A DNA stretch of 64,000 bases from Enterobacter sp. Bisph1 (lineage in GTDB: Bacteria; Pseudomonadota; Gammaproteobacteria; Enterobacterales; Enterobacteriaceae): NCBI RefSeq assembly GCF_000814905.1, contig NZ_JXAG01000047.1:1-64000 (forward strand), given 5' to 3'. Positions 46,221-55,642 of this stretch are shown piece by piece; position 1 is the stretch's first letter; the number at the start of each line of letters is the position of its first letter. The notes beneath the pieces were generated by a model. That model was not told the DNA's origin and made no database searches. It worked only from the letters and a program-made list of their open reading frames with translations. The position numbers and the translations under genes were made by a program.

Positions 46221-46333
46221 TTTTTCGGTACTACTAAGACTATTCGTTGATGATAAACCCGCTGCCCAAATACCCGGCGTAGCAGGACATGAACTGAAAC
46301 CTCATATGCGATAGTGCGAGAGTCAGATCGAAA

Positions 46334-46363
46334 ATTATCTCAGTACTCCGGCTGGTTTGGCAA
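46334..46363 (-). promoter_or_regulatory. Candidate aroK promoter
   Basis: Reverse strand TTGCCA, 18-base spacer, GATAAT, 114 bases before aroK, in the 286-base gap between hofQ and aroK. The rest of the gap shows no further feature. Confidence 0.55.
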
Positions 46364-46506
46364 CTGAATAAACACGCAATTCATAATGCCGCCCAATGTT
46401 CGACGGAGACCACTGACGCTCAAATCGGTACTCCTTGTAAGCTAAATCATCTCTCACGTCAAACACCTGAACCAAGTTCGATAGAAAAAGAGGGATAATG
46501 GCGGGT

Positions 46507-47742
46507 TTAATGTACCGCAGCTAACCTTGGGGTGATAAACACGACCAGCTCGCGCCGCTCATCATCTTTCGCGTCCTGGCGAAATAACCTGCCAATACCA
46601 GGGAGGGAGCCTAAACCCGGAACCTGCGCACGATCGACATAGCGCTTTTGCGAAAAGATCCCGCCAAGAGCCAGCGTATCGCCGCTTTTAATTTCTACCT
46701 GGGTTTCAATCTCCTGCTTGTCTATGGCCAGCGCTTCGCCCCCGGCCTGCTGTAACACCCGGCCAGGCATATTTTGGCTAATACGCAGCTTTAACCTGAT
46801 GCGGCTATCCGGCAGCACCGTTGGCGTGACTTCCATTCCCAACACCGCTTCTTTGAACTCCACCGCCGTGTTGCCGTTGTCGCCGCTGGCGACCTGATAG
46901 GGGATTTCGCTGCCCTGCTTGATACTGGCGGGCTGGCGATGGGAGGCCAAAAGACGCGGGCTGGCAATAATTTCCAACTGCTGTTTTTTCTCCAGCGCCG
47001 ACAATTCCAGTTCCAGCAACCGCGCATTGATACTGCCGATATTAAAGCCGACACGCGTGCTGGCATTGGCCACCGAGAAATCAGCGGAAACACCGCCGAG
47101 CTGGCCGCGAGCAGCAGGTTTATCCTCCACCAGCCCCCACTTCACGCCCAGTTCACGCAGGCTTTGCTGATTGATGGTGACGATCCAGGCCGCCAGTTCG
47201 ACCTGCTCGACTGGCAAATCCATTTTGCTGATCCACTGTTCCAGTGCGGCCAGCCCCGCTTTGGTATCAATAACCAGTAGCCGGTTAAGGCGCGTATCAA
47301 CGGTAATCGCCCCCTGCGGGCTAAGCACCTTTTCACCGGCTTTGGCCAGCTCCTGCGCATCGGCATAACGCAACACGAAACTGCGCGTCTGCGTGGGTGT
47401 GTTCTGCTTACGCTGCCGTTGCGCCGCTTCCTGCTCCGCCTGTTTTTTCTCCCGCCACGCAACGGTATTTACCTGCCAGATATTCCCCTGCTGGTTTAGC
47501 GTTAGCCCGGCGCTGGCCGCTACAATCTGTAGCGCCTGCTGCCAGGGCACGTCCTGAAGGTTAAGGGAGACCGTGCCGCTAACCTCAGAGGAGACCACCA
47601 TGTTCTGTTTTTCCAGCGCCGCCAGCGCCTGCAACACCTGGGCGACCGGCACCTCGTCGACGGTCAGGGTCACCAGCCGCGGGGTTTGCGCGCAGGCAAA
47701 CGGCAGGCTAAAAAGCAGCGTTGTTGCTATCCATCTTCGCAT
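46507..47742 (-). CDS. hofQ: Secretin-family outer-membrane porin HofQ
   Basis: 411 residues with a signal peptide (MRRWIATTLLFSLPFACA|Q) and the secretin core (about 240-405: GSEIPYQ, VTPTVLP, IKSGDTLALGGI). It is homologous to PilQ/ComE and in E. coli is needed for using DNA as a nutrient. A longer in-frame start would overlap hofP further and was rejected on the signal peptide. Confidence 0.93.
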   Translation of the reverse strand: MRRWIATTLLFSLPFACAQTPRLVTLTVDEVPVAQVLQALAALEKQNMVVSSEVSGTVSLNLQDVPWQQALQIVAASAGLTLNQQGNIWQVNTVAWREKKQAEQEAAQRQRKQNTPTQTRSFVLRYADAQELAKAGEKVLSPQGAITVDTRLNRLLVIDTKAGLAALEQWISKMDLPVEQVELAAWIVTINQQSLRELGVKWGLVEDKPAARGQLGGVSADFSVANASTRVGFNIGSINARLLELELSALEKKQQLEIIASPRLLASHRQPASIKQGSEIPYQVASGDNGNTAVEFKEAVLGMEVTPTVLPDSRIRLKLRISQNMPGRVLQQAGGEALAIDKQEIETQVEIKSGDTLALGGIFSQKRYVDRAQVPGLGSLPGIGRLFRQDAKDDERRELVVFITPRLAAVH

Positions 47743-48055
47743 TTTGCGTTCCTTGTCGTTGCCAGCGCCATTGCGCTGGAGTGCACTCTTTACCGATCTC
47801 AATCACCAGCTCGTTCTGGTTGATAGCGATGACGCGCCATCCGCTGGTCAGCGTTTCACCTGGCGCGACGCGATACCAGCGCCCGGCGTCATCGCGCAGA
47901 AACCCAATGGTGTGCTCACCGATGACGGCACCGTGAAATTGCCAGTGGCTGAGTTGAGATAGTCGGCAGGTATCTAACGGCGGCTGGAAAGGATCGCGCA
48001 TGCCGCTCAGCAACAGACAAAGCAGGCCGGCCAGTAACAGGCGTTTAGTCCGCAT
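47708..48055 (-). CDS. hofP: DNA-utilisation protein HofP
   Basis: 115 residues from MRTKRLLLAG, with an N-terminal hydrophobic segment and GMRDPFQPP, the family hallmark resembling PilP. Overlaps hofQ by 35 bases and hofO by 11. Somewhat shorter than the E. coli protein (about 134). Confidence 0.87.
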   Translation of the reverse strand: MRTKRLLLAGLLCLLLSGMRDPFQPPLDTCRLSQLSHWQFHGAVIGEHTIGFLRDDAGRWYRVAPGETLTSGWRVIAINQNELVIEIGKECTPAQWRWQRQGTQNAKMDSNNAAF

Positions 48056-48509
48056 GATCTTGCTCCACTCGCAAGGTAAAATGCAGCGCGCCTTCAACGG
48101 GCAATAGCGAAAATGCGGGTACCTGCATACCGCGCTCCGTCAGCAGCACAAAGGTCTCAATAACTTCGTTCCAGCCCGTTTCCAGCACTAACTCTCCGCC
48201 ACCCGTCGCGGGTTGCCAGCGAACCAGCTGGCGCTCAGGCGACTGAAAATCCAGCGGGCTAAAGGCAACCAGCGCCGGAATAGCCAGCGCGTCGGAGGGG
48301 ATCGACAGCGCGCGTAATTTTCGCCACTGTTCACGCTGGGCGGCATGTTGCTGCTGGTGTTGATTCGCCAGCCGCGTCTGCGCCTCCGTTACCGGGCGAA
48401 TGACCAGCCACCCAAAAAGTACCAGGGCGCAAAGCGTGCTGAGCAGCCAGCAGAGCGCCCGTATTGGCCATGACAAAGCAAACCAGCCTTCAGGGTTGAG
48501 CATCATCAC
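48045..48509 (-). CDS. hofO: DNA-utilisation protein HofO (PilO-like)
   Basis: 154 residues; one membrane segment (about 17-38) and a soluble C-terminal part with AFSPLDFQSPERQLVRWQ, which is conserved in E. coli HofO. Sequence is poorly conserved, as usual for this family. Overlaps hofN by 20 bases. Confidence 0.85.
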   Translation of the reverse strand: MMMLNPEGWFALSWPIRALCWLLSTLCALVLFGWLVIRPVTEAQTRLANQHQQQHAAQREQWRKLRALSIPSDALAIPALVAFSPLDFQSPERQLVRWQPATGGGELVLETGWNEVIETFVLLTERGMQVPAFSLLPVEGALHFTLRVEQDHAD

Positions 48510-49026
48510 TTTCCCGGTTTAGCTGAAAGTGGAATTGCCAGCGCCCCTGCGCGTCACGTTCCATCGCGCCAGCGGGTTGCAGATGGAATCCCTTAACCGT
48601 CTGTAGCCCCTGCTGCAATTCTCTAAGGGCGTGAAAGGAGCTGGCAAGCCCCGAGACATCAAGCCGGTTTTGCTGCCAGCGCAGAGCCGTCAGCCAGGCT
48701 TTCGCCGGTAAATTTTCGCTAAGGGCAGTAAGGGTTTGTCGCCACGCCTCGGTACGCTGCCGACGGAATAACTTCGCCTGTGACTGCTGCCAACGTTGGT
48801 ATCGAACCTGTAATGGCTGCTCGGCGGCAAGCAGCCTCGCGAGTTGCGAAGCATCAGATTGCTGCCACAGGGTTTCTATGCGAAGTTCAACCGCCACGGA
48901 TGCTCGCCATAGCGTACCGCCCACGGTAAGCGTTACCGCTGTCACAAGGAAAACGGTCGCCCAGAAGCGCAGACAACGCCGCCGTTGTCGACGTCGCCAG
49001 GGGAGAAAATTCACCACCGGCTGCAT
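48490..49026 (-). CDS. hofN: DNA-utilisation protein HofN (PilN-like)
   Basis: 178 residues beginning VNFLPWRRRQRRR, the PilN-type cytoplasmic peptide, then one membrane segment (about 20-42) and a periplasmic coiled region. The start touches the hofM stop. Part of the inner-membrane platform with HofM and HofO. Confidence 0.87.
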   Translation of the reverse strand: MQPVVNFLPWRRRQRRRCLRFWATVFLVTAVTLTVGGTLWRASVAVELRIETLWQQSDASQLARLLAAEQPLQVRYQRWQQSQAKLFRRQRTEAWRQTLTALSENLPAKAWLTALRWQQNRLDVSGLASSFHALRELQQGLQTVKGFHLQPAGAMERDAQGRWQFHFQLNRESDDAQP

Positions 49027-49811
49027 TAGTAACCCCTGGCCACGGCCAATCCCAGCGCAATGGCGAAGCGCTCACCGCCGGTGGGCAGCGGCGGCTGGCG
49101 CGATGGGATAGCGCTCCAGCAATCAAACTCGCCGGGCATCTCGCCACACTGCGCTATTTCATCTACGGGCAGCCCCAGCACGGCGGCAAGTGAGACCACA
49201 TTTTCAGCCTCATCCCGCGCGCGTCGTCCCCAACTTTCACGGGTCGCCCATAACCATTGCTGCTCGTCACGCCAGGCAAGGCAACGGGCCGGTGCCGCAA
49301 GCCAGGGTAACAAGTGCTGCAGGGCGCTGGCATCCGGGGTAATAGAAGAAAGGTGCAGCGAAAGCGTCTGCGCTATCTCCATCAGTGTCGCCACATCTCT
49401 GTTTTGTGCCGCCGTCACGCCATACGCTTTGCCGAATTCGTCTTCGGTGAAGTCAAAACAGAGCTCGCTTTCTGCCATCTCCAGCTCGCGCGCCATCGCC
49501 TGTGAAACCCAGCTTGTCAGCGCGGGTTCGCGCAGGACAATGGCCGGGCGCGGCAGCTTCTTTTGCAGGGTTTGCCCGGCGGGAAATGCCATGCGCACGC
49601 AGTGGCGCTGCGGTAGAGATTGCCGCCATGGACGGAGCACTGCGAGCAGCTGTTCTGGCGCTTTGATACGCCCCTGCGTGACCACCTGCGGGGCTAACGG
49701 AAGATGCCACCAGCGGCGCAGCGCCTGTCCGCGACGCCCGGCGGCAAGGGCAACAATGAAGATGCCATCTTGTTGAATATGCAAACCAATTTGCCAGTGT
49801 CTAAAGGCCAT
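49026..49811 (-). CDS. hofM: DNA-utilisation protein HofM (PilM-like)
   Basis: 261 residues, actin-like PilM family. First gene of hofMNOPQ, divergent from mrcA as in E. coli. The typical stretches LAWRDEQQWLWATRESWGRR and FAIALGLAV agree with E. coli HofM. Confidence 0.88.
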   Translation of the reverse strand: MAFRHWQIGLHIQQDGIFIVALAAGRRGQALRRWWHLPLAPQVVTQGRIKAPEQLLAVLRPWRQSLPQRHCVRMAFPAGQTLQKKLPRPAIVLREPALTSWVSQAMARELEMAESELCFDFTEDEFGKAYGVTAAQNRDVATLMEIAQTLSLHLSSITPDASALQHLLPWLAAPARCLAWRDEQQWLWATRESWGRRARDEAENVVSLAAVLGLPVDEIAQCGEMPGEFDCWSAIPSRQPPLPTGGERFAIALGLAVARGY

Positions 49812-49930
49812 AAATCCCGATCTCCTTATCGTCTCTCTGGATGACGCTATATCAATGCATCAGCCTTGCCTTTATACTACCGCGCGGTTGTTTATAAACT
49901 GCCCAAATGACTCTAAATGGGAAACCTCCA

Positions 49931-52483
49931 GTGAAGTTCGTAAAGTACTTATTCATCCTTGCAGTAATTTGCATACTGCTGGGAGCAGGCTCGATTTTCG
50001 GTCTGTACAAATTTATTGAGCCACAGTTACCTGACGTCGCCACGCTGAAAGATGTACGGCTACAGCTGCCAATGCAGGTCTATAGCGCTGATGGCGAATT
50101 GATCGCGCAGTATGGGGAAAAGCGCCGTATCCCACTGACGCTGAGCCAAATCCCGCCTGAAATGATCAAAGCGTTTATCGCCACCGAAGATAGCCGTTTC
50201 TATGAGCATCACGGGGTCGATCCGGTGGGGATTTTCCGCGCCGCCAGCGTCGCCATGTTCTCCGGACGTGCGTCGCAGGGCGCAAGTACCATTACGCAAC
50301 AGCTGGCGCGAAATTTCTTTTTGAGTCCGGAACGCACGATTATGCGTAAGATCAAAGAGGTATTCCTGGCGATTCGTATTGAACAGTTACTGAGCAAGGA
50401 CGAAATCCTTGAGCTTTACCTCAATAAGATCTATCTCGGTTACCGCGCATATGGCGTGGGCGCTGCCGCACAGGTCTATTTTGGTAAATCTGTCGATCAG
50501 CTAACCCTGAGCGAAATGGCGGTGATTGCCGGTCTGCCGAAAGCGCCGTCAACCTTTAACCCGCTCTACTCCCTCGACCGTGCCACCGCGCGCCGCAATG
50601 TCGTGCTGGCGCGTATGCAAAGCGAAGGCTACATCACTGACCAGCAGTATGAGCAGGCGCGCAGTGAAGCGATTGACGCTAATTACCATGCGCCGGAAAT
50701 TGCTTTTTCCGCCCCTTATCTGTCGGAAATGGTGCGTCAGGATTTGGTGAATCGCTACGGCGAAAAAGCCTATGAAGATGGCTACCGCGTTTACACCACC
50801 ATTACCCGAAAAGTGCAGCAGGCGGCACAGGATGCGGTGCGTAATAACGTGATGGATTACGACATGCGCCACGGTTATCGCGGCCCGTCGAATGTGCTGT
50901 GGAAAGTGGGCGAAGCGGCGTGGGACAGTAAAAAAATTACCGACTCCCTGAAAACGCTGCCGAACTACGGTCCCCTGTCTCCGGCCGTCGTGACCAGCGC
51001 CAATCCGCAGGAAGCAACAGCGATGATGGCGGATGGCACCTCCGTCGCGTTACATATGGATGGCATGCGCTGGGCGCGACCATACCGCTCAGATACACAG
51101 CAGGGCGCCACGCCGCGCAAAGTCACCGATGTGGTGCAGGCCGGGCAACAAATTTGGGTGCGCAAGGTGGGTGACGCCTGGTGGCTGGCGCAGGTGCCGG
51201 ACGTGAACTCCGCGCTGGTCTCTATCAACCCGCGTAACGGTGCCGTGCTGGCGCTGGTTGGCGGCTTCGATTTTAATCAGAGCAAGTTTAACCGCGCGAC
51301 CCAGGCGCTTCGCCAGGTCGGTTCCAACATCAAGCCTTTCTTATATACCGCCGCGATGGATAAAGGCCTGACGCTGGCAAGCGTGCTGAACGATGCGCCA
51401 ATATCTCGCTGGGATGCGGGCGCAGGCTCAGACTGGCGGCCTAAAAACTCCCCGGACGAGTATGCCGGGCCGATTCGTTTACGCCAAGGGCTGGGACAGT
51501 CAAAAAACGTGGTGATGGTACGTGCGATGCGCGCAATGGGCGTTGATTACGCAGCAGAATATCTGCAGCGTTTCGGCTTCCCGGCGCAAAACATTGTGCA
51601 TACAGAATCGCTGGCGCTCGGTTCCGCCTCTTTTACACCAATGCAGGTGGCTCGCGGCTATTCGGTGATGGCGAACGGCGGCTTCCTGGTCGACCCTTAT
51701 TTCATCAGCAAAATCGAGAACGATCAGGGCACTGTGCTGTTTGAAGCCCGTCCTAAAGTCGCCTGCCCCGATTGCGATATTCCGGTGATTTACGGCGATA
51801 CGCCGAAATCAAACGTGCTGGAAAATAAAGATATGGAAAACGTGGCAACCTCGCAGGAGCAACAGAACACCGTGGTACCGCAGCCGCAGCTTGAACAGGC
51901 TAACCAGGCGCTGGTACAGCGAGTCGGCGCTGAAGAGTACGCCCCGCACGTTATCAGCACCCCGCTGTCGTTTTTAATTAAAAGCGCCCTGAACAGTAAC
52001 ATTTTCGGCGAACCCGGCTGGCAGGGAACAGGCTGGCGCGCGGGTCGCGATCTCAAGCGCAACGATATTGGCGGCAAAACCGGGACCACCAACAGCTCAA
52101 AAGATGCCTGGTTCTCAGGTTATGGGCCGGGCGTGGTGACTTCCGTGTGGATCGGCTTTGACGATCATCGTCGGGATTTGGGACGTACCACCGCATCCGG
52201 GGCGATTAAAGATCAGATCTCCGGCTATGAAGGCGGCGCGAAAAGCGCACAGCCTGCGTGGGATGCCTATATGAAAGCGGTGCTGGAAGGCGTGCCGGAA
52301 GAGCCGTTAACGCCGCCGCCTGGCGTAGTAACGGTAAATATCGACCGCAGCACCGGCCAACTGGCGAACGGTGGCAGTAGCCGTCAGGAGTACTTTATCG
52401 AAGGTACCCAGCCGACGCAGCAGGCGGTACATGAAGTGGGCACGACGTTAATCGATAATGGTGAGACCCACGAGCTGTTTTAA
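49931..52483 (+). CDS. mrcA: Penicillin-binding protein 1A (bifunctional)
   Basis: 850 residues from a GTG start (as in E. coli; an upstream ATG would add eight residues). A single membrane anchor (about 6-28), GT51 glycosyltransferase with ATEDSRFYEHHG (84-95), an OB/linker domain, and the transpeptidase with SNIK, SKN and KTGTT motifs. Polymerises and crosslinks peptidoglycan. Confidence 0.97.
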   Translation: MKFVKYLFILAVICILLGAGSIFGLYKFIEPQLPDVATLKDVRLQLPMQVYSADGELIAQYGEKRRIPLTLSQIPPEMIKAFIATEDSRFYEHHGVDPVGIFRAASVAMFSGRASQGASTITQQLARNFFLSPERTIMRKIKEVFLAIRIEQLLSKDEILELYLNKIYLGYRAYGVGAAAQVYFGKSVDQLTLSEMAVIAGLPKAPSTFNPLYSLDRATARRNVVLARMQSEGYITDQQYEQARSEAIDANYHAPEIAFSAPYLSEMVRQDLVNRYGEKAYEDGYRVYTTITRKVQQAAQDAVRNNVMDYDMRHGYRGPSNVLWKVGEAAWDSKKITDSLKTLPNYGPLSPAVVTSANPQEATAMMADGTSVALHMDGMRWARPYRSDTQQGATPRKVTDVVQAGQQIWVRKVGDAWWLAQVPDVNSALVSINPRNGAVLALVGGFDFNQSKFNRATQALRQVGSNIKPFLYTAAMDKGLTLASVLNDAPISRWDAGAGSDWRPKNSPDEYAGPIRLRQGLGQSKNVVMVRAMRAMGVDYAAEYLQRFGFPAQNIVHTESLALGSASFTPMQVARGYSVMANGGFLVDPYFISKIENDQGTVLFEARPKVACPDCDIPVIYGDTPKSNVLENKDMENVATSQEQQNTVVPQPQLEQANQALVQRVGAEEYAPHVISTPLSFLIKSALNSNIFGEPGWQGTGWRAGRDLKRNDIGGKTGTTNSSKDAWFSGYGPGVVTSVWIGFDDHRRDLGRTTASGAIKDQISGYEGGAKSAQPAWDAYMKAVLEGVPEEPLTPPPGVVTVNIDRSTGQLANGGSSRQEYFIEGTQPTQQAVHEVGTTLIDNGETHELF

Positions 52484-52489
52484 TGTCGC

Positions 52490-52505
52490 GCCGGGAAAGC
52501 CCGGC
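52490..52505. repeat. Small GC hairpin after mrcA
   Basis: GCCGGG-AAAG-CCCGGC lies 7 bases after the mrcA stop, just ahead of the terminator; a REP-like 3' stem-loop, too short to classify. Confidence 0.35.
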
Positions 52506-52516
52506 CGACAGGCAGC

Positions 52517-52542
52517 AAAAAGGGCGCTTCGGCGCCCTTTAT
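52517..52542. terminator. Terminator between mrcA and nudE
   Basis: AAAGGGCGC / GCGCCCTTT with a TTCG tetraloop; A-rich on one side and TTTAT on the other, so it can act on both convergent genes. Confidence 0.82.
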
Positions 52543-52560
52543 ATTGATGAATCCCGAGGT

Positions 52561-53121
52561 TTAGAGCCGCCCCTGACCTTTTAGCCACTCGCGGACTAAA
52601 AACAGTGCACTGACATTGCGAGCCTCGGTGAAGTCCGGATCTTCTAACAGATCCATCAAATGCTTCAGCGGCCAGCGTACCTGCGGTAGCGGCTCCGGCT
52701 CGTCGCCCGGCAGCGACTCGGAATAGAGATCCTCTGCAACGACAATGTTCATTTTGCTGGAGAAATAGGAGGGTGCCATACTGAGTTTTTTCAGAAAAGT
52801 AAGCTCTTTTGCACCAAAACCGACTTCTTCCTTTAGCTCTCGGTTCGCCGCTTCGTATATACTCTCCCCCGGATCGATAAGCCCTTTGGAGAACCCCAGT
52901 TCGTAGGATTCTGTACCAACAGCATATTCGCGGATCAGAATCAGATGATCGTCGACAATCGGCACAATCATCACGGCTTCGTGTTTTGAGGGACGCATAC
53001 GCTCATAAACGCGGCGCACGCCGTTGCTGAATTCAAGATCCACGCTTTCAACGTTAAAAAGTCGTGAAGAGGCGACGGTTTTAACGTTAAGAATGGTGGG
53101 TTTTTGCAATGATTCGCTCAT
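52561..53121 (-). CDS. nudE: ADP compounds hydrolase NudE
   Basis: 186-residue Nudix hydrolase active on ADP-ribose, Ap3A and NADH in E. coli. The Nudix box (GLIDPGES...RELKEEVGF) spans about 80-102 with all key Glu residues. Convergent with mrcA. Confidence 0.96.
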   Translation of the reverse strand: MSESLQKPTILNVKTVASSRLFNVESVDLEFSNGVRRVYERMRPSKHEAVMIVPIVDDHLILIREYAVGTESYELGFSKGLIDPGESIYEAANRELKEEVGFGAKELTFLKKLSMAPSYFSSKMNIVVAEDLYSESLPGDEPEPLPQVRWPLKHLMDLLEDPDFTEARNVSALFLVREWLKGQGRL

Positions 53122-53152
53122 TATTACCGGTCTTTGCAGAGAAACTTGCGTT

Positions 53153-53182
53153 ATTGTGCGACACTACGCACTGTTTGAGCAA
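53153..53182 (-). promoter_or_regulatory. Candidate nudE promoter
   Basis: Reverse strand TTGCTC, 18 bases, CACAAT, 32 bases before the nudE start. A short inverted repeat GTGCG / CGCAC (53156-53171) overlaps it. Confidence 0.35.
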
Positions 53183-53256
53183 TGTACTTTGCCGCTAATT
53201 TACATTCTTGCAACCTCTCCCGATTCAATCCCCAATTTAATCTAAAAGTCAATAGG

Positions 53257-53286
53257 TTGAAATAAAACTAAGAATTTGCTGATATT
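53257..53286 (+). promoter_or_regulatory. Candidate igaA promoter
   Basis: TTGAAA, 18-base spacer, GATATT, giving a leader of roughly 145 bases before igaA. With the nudE promoter this accounts for the 315-base nudE-igaA gap, in which no gene was found. Confidence 0.4.
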
Positions 53287-53436
53287 CCCACCCAGGGGGT
53301 TTTGCTATTCTCACCCCGATTGGTATGCGCTTAAAAATACTCAAGTAATTGCTTGCTTAAACGGCCAGCCACATTAGATAGTTACGTGAAGGGTGCAACT
53401 GACTACACCTGTTAGCAAAAGTAAGATGGGGAAAGC

Positions 53437-55581
53437 ATGAGCACCATTTTGATTTTTTTCGCTGCTATGCTGGCCTGCGCATTCCTCACCGGATGGATTT
53501 TCAGGTTCAGGTCGCAACGTCGGTACCGATTGCCTCATTTGCAGGCATTCACCGGCGCGACCACCCGTAAACTGACTTCAGAAGAGCGTGAAACGGCCGA
53601 GAGCTATCTTGAGGCCCTTTCACGCACGCAAAACGATCCTGCACCTACCGGGGCCATTGCCGCGCCGGTTGCTATCAAACTGAATGCCCACAGCAATACG
53701 GTACTGTTGGTGACCCACTCCATCACCCGCTATGGCATCACCACCGACGCGCCGAACAAATGGCGCTACTATCTCGATTCTGTAGAAGTCCATCTGCCGC
53801 CCTCCTGGGAGCAGTACATCACCGACGAAAACCGCGTTGAACTGATCCGTACCGACTCATTGCCGCTCATTATTTCGCTTAACGGGCACACTCTTAGCGA
53901 ATACAGGCATGAAGAGCGCGGCGGCGGCACCGAACTGGAGCGCGTAGCGACGAATCAGTCCGCTATTCGTGGCGAAGAGAGCGAGCAAATTGAGCTGCTG
54001 AATATTCGCCGGGAAACCGTCGAAGAGTATGCCTTAAGCCGCCCGGATGGGATGCGCGAGGCCTTGCTGATCTCGCTTTCATTTATGATGTTTTTCTTCT
54101 GTCTCGCCTCGCCCGACGTCTTTATTCCCTGGCTGGCGGGCGGCGGCGTGATGCTGCTTGCCGCCGGGCTTTGGGGGTTATACGCGCCGCCGGCAAAAAA
54201 CACGCTACGGGAGATTCATTGTCTGCGTGGCACGCCAAAGCGCTGGGGGCTGTTCGGTGAGAATAATCAGGAGCAAATGAATAATATCTCTTTAGGTATT
54301 ATCGACCTGATCTATCCGCGTCACTGGCAGCCCTTTATCACCCAGGATTTAGGCCAGCAGACCGATATCGATATCTACCTCGATCGCCACGTTGTGCGTC
54401 AGGGCCGTTTTCTCTCTTTACATGATGAAGTGAAAAACTTCCCGCTCCAGCATTGGGTACGCAGCGCGGTAATCTCTGTTGGTTCGCTGGTGGTACTGGC
54501 GATGTTGTTGATGTGGGTGCCGCTGGATATGCCGATCAAATTTACCGTCTCGTGGATAAAAGGCGCGCAGACCGTTGAAGCGAGCAGCGTTAACCAGCTC
54601 GAAGCGGCCGGTTTGCGCATTGGTGATACGCTGCGCATCAGCGGAACCGGCATGTGTAACATTCATGCACAAGGCAACTGGGCTTCGCGCCAGACGTTGC
54701 CGTTCACACCGTTCGACTGCTCGCAAATTATCTGGAACAACGCCCCGCCGTTGCCGTTGCCGGAATCCGATATCGTCAATAAAGCCACCGCCCTTGCTCA
54801 GGCGGTGAGTCGCCAGTTGCACCCGACCACCGAAGAAGATTCTCGCGTCAGCCCGGTGCTGCGCTCGGCCATTCAGAAATCCGGCATGGTGCTGGTGGAT
54901 GACTTTGCCGATATCGTACTGAAAACCCAGCAGCTGTGCGCCGCCGATGACGAGTGTTTGCGGTTGAAGAATGCGCTGGTTAACCTCGGCAACAGTAAAG
55001 ACTGGGAGACGCTGACCAAGCGCGCCAGCGAAGGGAAACTGACCGGGGTTAACGTATTGCTGCGCCCGGTCAGCGCCGAGTCGCTGGATAATTTAGTCAC
55101 GACATCGACCGCGCCCTTCATTATGCGCGAAACCACCCGTGCGGCTCAGGCGCTGAATAGCCCGGCGCCGGGCGGTTTTGTTATCAGCAGTGAAGAGGGC
55201 AGCGAGCTGGTTGATCAGCCCTGGCCGCCGATCGCGCTGTATGACTATCCGGCCCAGGAGCAGTGGAATGAGTTCCAGCGACTGGCGCAGATGCTGATGC
55301 GCACCCCGTTCCATGCCGAAGGGATCATTACCAATCTCTATACCGATGCCAACGGTACCAAACATATCAGCCTGCATCGCATGCCTGATGCGGCCGGGCT
55401 GTGGCGCTACGCGGCTACTACGCTGCTGCTGGTGGCTATGGTGGTGTGTAGCCTCTATAACGGCGTGCTGGCGCTGCGGCGTTATCAGCGCAATCGCACG
55501 CGTATCGAAGAGATCCAACACTATTATGCAAGCTGTCTGAATCCCCCGTTTTTGCAAGGTCAGGATAGCCTGGCCGATTAA
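53437..55581 (+). CDS. igaA: Rcs phosphorelay attenuator IgaA
   Basis: 714-residue inner-membrane protein that keeps the Rcs envelope-stress system off by contacting RcsD; RcsF relieves this. Membrane segments are seen near 2-20, 207-250 (two), 342-362 and 655-675, enclosing two cytoplasmic parts and a large periplasmic domain (about 365-650) with the conserved cysteines CNIH, DCSQ, LCAADDEC. Known as yrfF in E. coli. Confidence 0.95.
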   Translation: MSTILIFFAAMLACAFLTGWIFRFRSQRRYRLPHLQAFTGATTRKLTSEERETAESYLEALSRTQNDPAPTGAIAAPVAIKLNAHSNTVLLVTHSITRYGITTDAPNKWRYYLDSVEVHLPPSWEQYITDENRVELIRTDSLPLIISLNGHTLSEYRHEERGGGTELERVATNQSAIRGEESEQIELLNIRRETVEEYALSRPDGMREALLISLSFMMFFFCLASPDVFIPWLAGGGVMLLAAGLWGLYAPPAKNTLREIHCLRGTPKRWGLFGENNQEQMNNISLGIIDLIYPRHWQPFITQDLGQQTDIDIYLDRHVVRQGRFLSLHDEVKNFPLQHWVRSAVISVGSLVVLAMLLMWVPLDMPIKFTVSWIKGAQTVEASSVNQLEAAGLRIGDTLRISGTGMCNIHAQGNWASRQTLPFTPFDCSQIIWNNAPPLPLPESDIVNKATALAQAVSRQLHPTTEEDSRVSPVLRSAIQKSGMVLVDDFADIVLKTQQLCAADDECLRLKNALVNLGNSKDWETLTKRASEGKLTGVNVLLRPVSAESLDNLVTTSTAPFIMRETTRAAQALNSPAPGGFVISSEEGSELVDQPWPPIALYDYPAQEQWNEFQRLAQMLMRTPFHAEGIITNLYTDANGTKHISLHRMPDAAGLWRYAATTLLLVAMVVCSLYNGVLALRRYQRNRTRIEEIQHYYASCLNPPFLQGQDSLAD

Positions 55582-55642
55582 CGATCCACCCTGCACTCTG
55601 TGTTAACCTGTCGCGCACGTTTTCTTCCCGCTGGAGTTTCTA

